From contig NC_088296.1 in NCBI RefSeq assembly GCF_032854445.1, positions 26,469,448 through 26,533,447 of the forward strand: a stretch of 64,000 bases of DNA, read 5' to 3'. A model generated the notes under the pieces. That model was not told the origin of the DNA and ran no database searches. It saw nothing but the letters and a program-made list of their open reading frames with translations. The stretch is from Liolophura sinensis (Eukaryota; Mollusca; Polyplacophora; Chitonida; Chitonidae). This document shows, piece by piece, positions 55,703-64,000 of the stretch. The position numbers and the translations under genes are program-made. Every line of letters starts with the position of its first letter. The stretch's first letter is position 1.

Positions 55703-56116
55703 TATTTCAATCATTTCATTACGTATGCGACTTTAAAGTCATGTTTAAATATGATGTATTTTGGTGTGTGAGAAATTATTATGAGTAAGACAGGTATAGA
55801 TCCACATGTAGGCTCTATTTTCTGGGTGACCGTAGCTATATGTATAAACCTACCATATTTTTAATATGAGTTATCATGCATTATTATTGAAATGAGGAAG
55901 TATAGCCTGTTTGAAACTTAACATGTTTACAGAAGTGTTAAAACTGTCAGACAATCTTCTTTGTACGTTATTAACAGGATATCACAGCTGGACATTTCGC
56001 GGAAATAACTGCGTTGTTAGAGTCAGTTCGTCAACAAGTTGTTTTCCCTCAGTTTAAATGTACACACATGGGTTCACAGCTGGCCTATATCATAATGCCA
56101 GCTGACATTTGACCTG

Positions 56117-56124
56117 TGACGTCA
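56117..56124. promoter_or_regulatory. CRE-like palindrome TGACGTCA upstream of CDO1
   Basis: A perfect CREB/ATF consensus about 200 bp before the start codon. Such an 8-mer also occurs by chance in this region-rich window (for example in the relics at 43450-43860), so function is only suggested. Confidence 0.3.
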
Positions 56125-56325
56125 TAACGTCTTGGGACATGTGTTCTTGGCCCAGTTTTCATTCAGTGAACCTCGCTTTGAAAACTGGGTTATTCGTAAA
56201 CTGTAGCAGACGCTCTGAAAAAGCCATCTGTCGCCACCGGTTTAAAATTTCACGCCATTCATGACAGACACCAGGGTTATATTCCATCGTTTTTGTACGA
56301 GAGCCTGTTTATTGTTTGACTAACC

Positions 56326-56558
56326 ATGCAAGGAAGCGAACAGCCTGCGAGCTCTGCGATGCAATCGCTCTCTCTGAGCGACAAAACAGAGAGAGAAAAA
56401 CACAGGGAATCTCCAAACTCGCTGAATGAACTCATCAAAGAACTTCATGTTATTTTCTCATCCGATCGTGTGGACGTTGACTACGTGAAGCATCTGATGT
56501 CTGAGTTTAAAAGCGTGAAAAAAGAGTGGAAAAAATTCGCCAAATTTGATCCTCATAG
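56326..56558 (+). CDS. CDO1: CDO1 exon 1 (residues 1-77)
   Basis: Starts MQGSEQPASSAMQSLSLSDK; the conserved part is LNELIKELHVIF to FAKFDPHR. Donor GTAAGT at 56559. The start has A at -3. The serine-rich N-terminus is outside the conserved fold. Confidence 0.9.
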
Positions 56559-59500
56559 GTAAGTTAGAGTTAGTTGAAAGTTTTGCTGCGCGCAAGTTTT
56601 TGAAACAAAAAAAATACAGCACTAGTCTGCGAAATTATTTAGGCTGTAGAAATATGCAGTTCTGGAGACTTGGATCATATACCTCGCGAAAATCTTATAA
56701 ATTCAGACAATCACATTGGCAGAGTAGACCTACTTGCTTAGCTTTTAAGCTGACAGCGTTTTAGATGGTGTATTCCACCGTAAACAACAAAAACAACGCA
56801 CCATTTGGTTACACGCTTTTATTGGCTGCAACATGTGATCTTGACCAAATTTGTTTAAACGGCATAGAAGAGCAATTTTATTTTTGAAACGCATGACACT
56901 GTCAACAGAACATGTACATAAATGCTCCACCCACATTACCATATATTTACCATATAGTTACAAAACAGCTCAAATGTACGTGCCCCATGAAATAGGTAAC
57001 TTCTTTCTTTCCCTTGTCATTTTTAAAAGAAGAAAAAAAATAGCCTACCTGTTTGGCAGAGGTGGACGACATATTATTTCAACCCATAACTGTAAGTAAG
57101 TAAATGAAATCAAAACGTCATTGTGAAATATCCGGAGGTTTGTTTTATTGACAAAAACACGCCTGGCATCATTGCACACGTTAGTGGACTATGATATTTG
57201 ACCGAAATATTTTTCTTTGAAAGAGAACATCCTGTCGTCACGAGCACGTGGATCGTGTAACACTGCGTGAGAGTGTGCGTCATGGGAGGTTTAAGTCCCA
57301 ATGTGTTGTTTCTGTGGTGTGGTCTTTTGTTTTCGGATTAAATATAAAATCTCAATCCATACAGGGGCCTCCGTGGCTCAGTCGGTTAGCGCGCTAGCGC
57401 AGCGTGATGACCCAGGAGCCTCTCACCAATGCGGTCGCTGTGAGTTCAAGTCCAGCTCATGCTGGCTTCCTCTCCGGCCGTACGTGGGAAGGTCCTCAGC
57501 AACCTGCGGATGGTCGTGGGTTTCCCCCGGGCTGTGCCCGGTTTCCACCCACCATAATGCTGGCCGCCGTCGTATAAGTGAAATATTCTTGAGTACGGTG
57601 TAAAACACCAATCAAAAAAAAAAAAAATCAATCAATCCATACAGAACATAACTACATGTAAGCTTGTGAACAAAGACGGCTGCTGTAGAGGTTTGACTCT
57701 GAGTTGTGTAACTTTGTATCTGTGCTTAAACAATGAAGCTCGTGGGCGTGATGCATGCTGTGGTAATAAGTACCGATAGATCAAAATAGCGATTTGTGGC
57801 TGTTGTACTAATGGCCATATGGGTGGAGTATTTACGTGTCACACAGTGATAGGCTCAAAACATGGTCTAAATTCACAACTACTTACATGTAAACATTTCA
57901 GTGGAATCATTTCCTAATTCACCTACCAGTATCGTACAAGAACTAATCTATTGTTTATTAAACGGGTCATGCATAATCTTTCTGGTTATGTTTTTTATGG
58001 TGATCAGTCTCATAAACACGTCTCATATCATAAAAGTAATGATGTAATGTCCATGACGGGACAAGACCGTATATTCGTTATAATTATTTCTGAATGTCTT
58101 GATGCGATAATCATGTTCAAACGTTGTACATATACATCCATATAATTATTTCTGAGTACTTCTCTTCTTTTTAAATTTGATTTTTTTAAACATTTTAACA
58201 TTGCAATATATTTCATTTGATGCATCCATTTCTTTTCTTTTTGCCTTATAAGTTATATGTGCGTCATATTATTGCGTGACAAATGTTGAGTGTTATTTTA
58301 CTGGATGAACAAGATTGTCTTAGAAACATTGAGCGTGTTTATGTTTTACTGGATGAACTCATGCGCTATGCACAGGGGATGTTTTATTGTAAACCTTACA
58401 TTAACCTTATACGTTGTGTAACTCCACAGGAAGTAGAGCTCGGGCTAAGTGAGGTTTTGCGTAGCTGAATCCACCTGACCAGCTGTACGCGACCCCTTGT
58501 GGCTATATGATATAGTGTTACGTAATGTGGCTTGACACATTTACACTGAGATAAACATTCTGGTAATGGCCTTGTGTACCACGTGCAGTATGACAGATTT
58601 AATGTTCACAAGTTGCGCATATCGTGGAAAAATCATTAAAACTAAAGCTGTACACACACACACGCACAAACCCCCACTCGGTCTCAGTGGCTTGAGACCG
58701 ACAGTGGAGCGAATCTCTAAGCCGATATTTTCAGTACAAGAATAGAGTATTGTCTTTAAATTCGAGCTAGAAATTACCTCTTGCTTTCTGTCATTATCAT
58801 TGTTATCTTTTCTTTCTTTTGTGTGTGTGTGTGTGTGTGTGTCAAACGGTTTAGTAATTATGATTATTTTCTTGTATACATGTATACATGTGGAAGGAAG
58901 TAGAATGAACAGTCGATATATAGGTTTCCCGGCTAAAGCTTGACTCTGATATTGCCTGACATTGAACATCCTTATACCACGTACACATCTGTGACGCATT
59001 GATCTCCCTTACACACCCGTACACACCCGTACATATTTATCCGAGGAATTATCCGAGTGTGTGTAATCTATACACACGAACACTCCTTACAGGCACGTGG
59101 CCATCCTCCGTAAACAGGTATGTAGAACCTGGCCCATGGCATGATATCAAGGTCAGTGACCGAATATAAGAGACTTGGAGGTGATTTCTGCATATGGAAT
59201 TTCTAATACATATAAGACAAGGCATTGCGAGAGAACCATGTGCCATTAAAGGCAAAGAAAAGACATTAAACACTGTGTATAAAAATAATTTGAAACGAGC
59301 TATTTCGAGCAAATGACATGGATGTGACTTCACTGATGCGGTAATACAATCTGGTTCAGTACCGTCCACCGTACAGTATATTGTTTTTAAAAAATTTTAT
59401 TTGGTTGGACAGTTTTTATTGGTCTTTCATCTGACATATACTTCATTTTAGTGTGGCTTTTTTGACGTTTAATCCATCTGGATTACCTATTAGTAAAGTC

Positions 59501-62500
59501 ATATTGATACTTTTATCAAATCTGAAGGTAATGTTGTTTACAGTTTACGAGAGTATATATATTGACAGATTTATTGCTGAAAAGATTTTCAACAGCTGCT
59601 GTCACACGCTGACCTGTTTGAGCGTGGTCTTATCCAGATCAGATCCAAAGTCACACAGATCCAGGGAACTAAAGCCGAGCTATACCTCACTGTCTCGGTT
59701 AATCCAGTTTTAAACGTAGAAGCTGATTCGATCGTGTCTCATTGACTGTGCACAATAATTATCTCATGATAGCATACTTATGTGCGTCGGGACTGTGGCT
59801 GGCTCAGTAGTGTAAAGCGTCATTCTCACTGCAGTCAAAGTAGTCTCAGGAAGGGGCGAATCCGAGTTGTGACTTAAAGTTTACCCGTTTGAGTTAAGTC
59901 CTGTCGGTGTGTATTTTCAAATACAGATGTTGTAACACAGAAAGAATCAGAGCGAATCACCTCCATCGTTTTCTCACATAGTTGGTTAAGATTTGGAGGA
60001 TTTTTCCATCGTGCTTAATGAGATTCTATTTGACGAGATCGGGCACTGCTGTACAATCCTAATCTTATACAGTCATTCCAAGGACTATTCCACCAACCAG
60101 TCTTACTGCACCAGTTTCAAACCTTCACAAATCTTACACATGGCATTCCAGCCGTTATGAATTGCACAGGCTTGAAAACTGGACCAGCTCTGTCTGGGTT
60201 TATTTGAGTTTCGTGATGATTTGATCATTTTGTTTTGGATGTTCAGAATTTCCGTCGGTGATGGAGCCTAATGACTGACTCTCGTCAAATGTACATGTAA
60301 TACCGGAGTAGGCAGTGGTCTGGCACGGTTGTTCAAAACTGGATTAAGACTTAATACCAGATTTAACTTTAAGTCTTCAGTTTTGCGCTTTGCCTGAAAA
60401 CCTTGTGTAAAATTATATTAAATATGACCTAAACTGTTGCTGATACACTTTGTATTTTTGGCACTGACTGAAGAGTTTGGCTAAAACTTTAAGTATAAAA
60501 CATGACTTAACACCAGTATTAGCTAATACTGGTATTAAGTCATATATCGCATTCACATTTTAGCCAAACGCAGCAGCCAATGTAGCTCTCCAAAAGTTCT
60601 CTCCGAGTACAACATCTGCAGTTTTAGTTCATATAATGCTACACAATTATGTTACGCAAGTACAAACTTGAAGACTTGGCTTAATCGTAAATCTGGTATT
60701 AAATCTTAATCCAGCTTTGAACAATCGGACCCAGGGCCCCGGAGTGTAATTCTGCAGTTGACAGTCAATTGGCTTCACGTTATGTACCAGAACACTGGCT
60801 TAATATATGTAATAGTTACATTTACATGAGTTTCTCTTGTATTTTTTTTTCCAAATGAAGTGTAATTTTTTTTTAATTACGGAAATATTCGCTAACATCA
60901 GAAACAGATTTATTATGAGTAATTGTCTGTATATAGTCTAACACAATATGACTTGCTACATTCTTTCAGATACACCCGGAATCTAGTGGACTCTGGCAAT
61001 GGGAAGTTTAACCTGATGATCCTCTGCTGGAACGAGAGTCAGGGCAGCAGCATTCACTCTCACGCCAACTCCCACTGCTTCCTCAAGGTCATGCAAGGTT
61101 CCGTCAAGGAGGAGATGTACGACTGGCCTGAGAACTCGGAGCGCGTGGCCGAAATAGAAGAGGAGGTCGGTCTGAAAATGATCCCTCGCGAGACAATGAT
61201 ACACGAAAGCGAGGCTGTGACATACATTAATGGTAGGCTTGTTGTTTTGCGGGAATTTTTTCGAACTTTTCTTTTGTATATATTTAGGTATAAGTCCAGC
61301 TCACATCAGATCTCGTTACGTCACGGAAGATAGCGGTACTTTTCAGGCATGATATTTCTTACTCAAAGAGAAATTAAGCGGTATTCATCTCTGACGCAAA
61401 TCTCGCGAAAGCCTGGGATTTGGCGTGTAGCAGTAGTTAACAGATTGAGAACACTCTCTCATACAAATATGACACACTCTTGAGTATGGACAAGAGTCAT
61501 TCAGTCATTCCTTCTTACTGTGGACAGTCAGGGTTAACCCTGTATTTAACAGCTAAGCGGGTCACACTGTTGTCAAACATTACAGACAGGTTCATGCCTT
61601 AAGCTCACAAATGTCTCATCAGTTGTCAGCGCGAGCGGACAAACGGACAAATCTCGTCAGTCCACTCGCAGCTAGTACTGACCCGAGAATCTAACCCTTC
61701 GGTTGTTCACCTCCTACAGCTGACCTTGACCTCGAGAAGGTCGCGTGAACTGCTCAGCTGAAGATGACTTTCAACTTACGAGATAACGTTTTGAGCGAGA
61801 TTCTTCCACACCTATTTGCGTTTGTTCTGGCCGTCAACCTCTCAACTCCCAGATTGTCGAATTGTCCAAGATTCTTCCGCGCCAAAATGGAAGTGACGCT
61901 TTATCATTTGTATATTGGCAACTCGTCATACACATAATTTACTTCATCGCTCGGACTCATGATAGGTTGGTTCAATTTTGTTTTTCCCAAAAGAGGACTG
62001 TGACACATGACAGCTTGGTACAAGGAAACACACTCAGATTGCACGTGTATTATACCACATTGGCATCTGTAATCGCAGAGATGAAGTAGTGCTTTGCCAG
62101 CTGTTCACTACTCTTATCTCTTTGTCCTCAGACAGCATTGGCCTTCACCGCGTGGAGAACCCGAGTCACACAGAGCCGGCCGTCACTCTCCACTTGTACT
62201 CTCCACCATTCGACACATGTGACACGTTTGACCAGAGAACCGGGCGCAGGAGACCCGCCACGGTCACATTCTACAGCATGAAAGGAAAACGAACACCGTT
62301 CGTAAGTTATCGGGTTTCATTCACCGACCTTTGGTTGATATCAGAGTTATAAGGGACCGTTCAGATTGTCAAGAAATAATGCTATTTTTACCCATGCACT
62401 TTACACGCAGGTCTTTGCTGCACAAATCGGAACTGGTTGGATTCTGTCAAGTTCATAAAGATTCATTTTGTTGCTGTCACAGTCTCGTTATAGTAAACAA

Positions 62501-63382
62501 AAATGTTGAAAAGACCAGCTCTCTTAAGTGACTTTAGTGCTGGTGACAACAGATAGGATGACTGTAGCAATTTAGCGCATTGCCTTACTTATGGTTTGCT
62601 TGATTAGCTGATTTCACGAGTGACCAATCCATGACTTGGTACATGCACTTGACTTGGTGACTGACTTGATTCATGTCTTGGCGCCTTACTTGGTACCTGA
62701 CAGGGCACAATATTTCGTAACTGATTTGGTGCATGACTTGCTACATGCTTTAGTGCATGACTTAGTAACTGATTTGGAACCTAAATTCATGTATGACTTA
62801 ACGCAGGGCTTGCTGTGTACGCAACTTGATACATGACTTGGTATGTGATTTGGTAGCTGACTTGGGATCTGACTTCGTATGTAACTTGGTGTGTGCTTGG
62901 TACGCTACTTAGTACATGACTTGGTACGTGACTGGATATGTGGTTTGGTAGGCGACTTGGTACATCACTTGGTATATGATTGGATATGTGATTTGGCAGT
63001 CGATTTGATACATGACTTGGTACGTGACTGGATATGTGGTTTGGTACGCGACATGATACATGACTGGTACGTGACTGGATATGTGGTTTGGTACGCGACT
63101 TGATTCATGACATGTTAACTGGCTTACATGTAGTAACTTACTAAGCTGCGAATGGATGTAGATTTCCCCGGGCTCTGCCCGGTTTCCTCCCACCATAATG
63201 CTGGGCCGCCGTCGTGTAAGTGAAATATTGCTGAGAACGGTGTAAAACACTCATCAAATAAATAACTAGATAATAACTACAAGATTTGGTAACTGATTTG
63301 GGATCTGTTACCCGTTTTTTCTGTTGGTTTATAGGCTCCGCCATCTGTGGAAAAACTACAAGAACAGGCCGAGGACAACTGA
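56326..63382 (+). CDS. CDO1: Cysteine dioxygenase type 1 (complete, 4 coding exons)
   Basis: A cytosolic non-haem iron enzyme that oxidises L-cysteine with O2 to cysteine sulfinate, the first step towards taurine and sulfate. Exons 56326-56558, 60970-61232, 62132-62301 and 63335-63382 join in frame to 237 aa; mammalian CDO1 is 200. Cupin motifs are visible: His107, His109 and Cys114 in SSIHSHANSHCFLK, and His171 and Tyr188 in GLHRVENPSHTEPAV and LHLYSPP. These line up with mammalian iron ligands His86, His88 and His140 and with the Cys93-Tyr157 thioether cofactor. Arg81 lines up with Arg60, which binds the cysteine carboxylate. Odd points: a 21-residue longer N-terminus, a 10-residue insertion between Cys114 and His171, and Thr184 where mammals have Ser153. 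Met12 is an alternative start. Confidence 0.95.
57365..57630 (+). mobile_element. Full-length tRNA-derived SINE with 13-bp target duplications
   Basis: TCAATCCATACAG flanks it on both sides, at 57352-57364 and 57631-57643. The head has A box GTGGCTCAGTCGG and B box GAGTTCAAGTCC. The body contains CCCACCATAATGCTGGCCGC and CTTGAGTACGGTGTAAAAC. The tail is CACCAATC followed by A-rich sequence. The perfect duplication indicates a recent insertion in CDO1 intron 1. Confidence 0.92.
57644..60327. other. CDO1 intron 1, remaining sequence
   Basis: Mostly unique AT-rich sequence with a GT microsatellite at 58821-58842. Short open frames (58283-58468, 58541-58999, 59049-59369) have no recognisable motif. 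A tRNA-like stretch near 59795-59870 (GGCTGGCTCAGTAGTG) may be a worn SINE head. Confidence 0.4.
58821..58842. repeat. GT dinucleotide microsatellite
   Basis: Eleven GT repeats in CDO1 intron 1. Confidence 0.9.
60328..60728. mobile_element. Foldback/MITE-like palindromic element
   Basis: Two arms of about 200 bp are reverse complements around the centre AGTATTAGCTAATACT (60515-60530). The left arm begins GTTGTTCAAAACTGGATTAA and the right arm ends with the complement, TTAATCCAGCTTTGAACAAT. No coding capacity. A single-arm relative lies at 28760-28972. Confidence 0.8.
60970..61232 (+). CDS. CDO1: CDO1 exon 2 (residues 78-165)
   Basis: Acceptor CATTCTTTCAG ends at 60969, donor GTAGGC at 61233. 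It encodes YTRNLVDSGNGKFNLMILCW and the metal-binding SSIHSHANSHCFLK block. GC content is higher than in the surrounding intron. Confidence 0.95.
61233..62131. other. CDO1 intron 2, nothing recognised
   Basis: No repeat array or mobile element is visible. Confidence 0.4.
62132..62301 (+). CDS. CDO1: CDO1 exon 3 (residues 166-222)
   Basis: Acceptor TTTGTCCTCAG ends at 62131, donor GTAAGT at 62302. It encodes SIGLHRVENPSHTEPAVTLH, LYSPPFDTCDTFDQRTG and KGKRTPF. It contains the third iron His and the cofactor Tyr. Confidence 0.95.
62636..63120. repeat. Degenerate repeat (ACTTGGTACATGACTTGGTA)
   Basis: A loose array built of 10-12-bp words (GACTTGGTACRTGA). A clearer 47-60-bp unit at 62920-63110 contains GTACGTGACTGGATATGTGG. 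It lies in CDO1 intron 3. Confidence 0.75.
63140..63265 (+). mobile_element. SINE fragment, 3' half
   Basis: Matches the 3' half of the 57365-57630 SINE: CCCCGGGCTCTGCCCGGTTT, CCCACCATAATGCTGGGCCG and GTGTAAAACACTCATCAAAT. The tRNA-like head is missing. Confidence 0.85.
63335..63382 (+). CDS. CDO1: CDO1 exon 4 (residues 223-237)
   Basis: Acceptor TTGGTTTATAG ends at 63334. It encodes APPSVEKLQEQAEDN, stop TGA at 63380-63382. Short and weakly conserved, but frame and position after RTPF fit the family. Confidence 0.85.
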   Translation, partial: APPSVEKLQEQAEDN

Positions 63383-63429
63383 GCAGCTTCCTCGATCTCT
63401 TCTTTAATCTTCTCCCAGCAATATATCCA

Positions 63430-64000
63430 AAGACGACACCTAAACCCAGCCAGATTGTGGATCTCACAGACAACACCTAAACACAGCCAGATTGTGGATC
63501 TCACAGACGACAGCTAAACCCAGCCAGATTGTGGATCTCACAGACGACAGCTAAACCCAGTTAGATTGTGGATTTCACAGGCGACAGCTAAACCCAGCCA
63601 GACTGTGAATCTCATAGACGACAGCTAAACCCAGCCAGATTGTGGATCTCACAGACGACAGCTAAACCCAGTTAGATTGTGGATTTCACAGGCGACACCT
63701 AAACCCAGCTAGATTGTGAATCTCATAGACGACAGCTAAACCCAGCCAGATTGTGGATCTCACAGACAACACCTAAACACAGCCAGATTGTGGATCTCAC
63801 AGACGACAGCTAAACCCAGTTAGATTGTGGATCTCACAGACGACAGCTAAACCCAGCCAGATTGTGGATCTCACAGACGACAGCTAAACCCAGCCAGATT
63901 GTGGATCTCACAGACGACAGCTAAACCCAGTTAGATTGTGGATCTCACAGGCGACACCTAAACCCAGCCAGATTGTGGATCTCACAGACGACAGCTAAAC
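63430..64000. repeat. 37-bp tandem array in the CDO1 3' region
   Basis: About 15 copies of CTAAACCCAGCCAGATTGTG, GATCTCACAGACGACAG, starting about 50 bp after the stop codon and continuing past the window edge. It is probably transcribed as 3' UTR. Confidence 0.88.

Noticed and set aside
58283-58468. 61-codon frame with LLDEQDCLRNIERVYVLLDE
   Set aside because: Lies in CDO1 intron 1, no homology recognised, no splice support.

Overview
The window is animal (eukaryotic) DNA, most likely from a marine lophotrochozoan and probably a mollusc. The genes are split by many GT-AG introns. The SINEs carry the tail (GTAAAACACCAATCA, TTATTTATTTGA in reverse) that I know from mollusc genomes. No bacterial-style operons, rRNA genes or CRISPR arrays are visible. 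Species assignment is inference.

Three protein-coding genes, all on the + strand, can be read by joining exons. (1) 130-5121: the last three coding exons of an SLC5-family sodium/solute symporter whose 5' part lies outside the window. (2) 10794-51435: a complete paralogue in 16 coding exons (630 codons plus stop), best matched to the sodium-coupled monocarboxylate/multivitamin transporter branch (SLC5A8/A12/A6-like). Every exon junction keeps frame. (3) 56326-63382: a complete four-exon cysteine dioxygenase (CDO1-like, 237 aa) with the His-His-His iron site and the Cys/Tyr cofactor pair. Its 3' UTR runs into a tandem array at the window edge.

The most striking property is tandem repetition. 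By my rough tally 40-45% of the window is minisatellite or satellite, with periods from about 16 to 128 bp. Many arrays are not randomly placed: they begin at, or include, a splice junction of the transporter genes. Examples are exon 3 plus its donor (72-bp unit), exon 9 (107-bp unit, about 12 copies), the exon 8 acceptor (45-bp unit, 8 copies), the exon 14 donor (28-bp unit, about 34 copies) and the same donor in the upstream paralogue (about 31-bp unit). Each transporter therefore carries multiple decoy splice sites, some intact and some disabled.

Layout: 1-5.1 kb, end of transporter A; 5.1-10.7 kb, intergenic, with a 77-bp array and a 20-bp array; 10.8-51.4 kb, transporter B. Transporter B's intron 2 (15.6 kb) holds a 56-bp array, a 5-kb decayed LINE with target-site duplication, and a 6.9-kb satellite of 44-bp monomers with higher-order structure. 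51.4-56.3 kb is intergenic, with 51-bp and 48-bp arrays. 56.3-64 kb is CDO1, with a SINE bearing perfect 13-bp target duplications and a 400-bp foldback element in intron 1. The transporters probably act in the plasma membrane and CDO1 in the cytosol. Nothing in the sequence shows a shared pathway.
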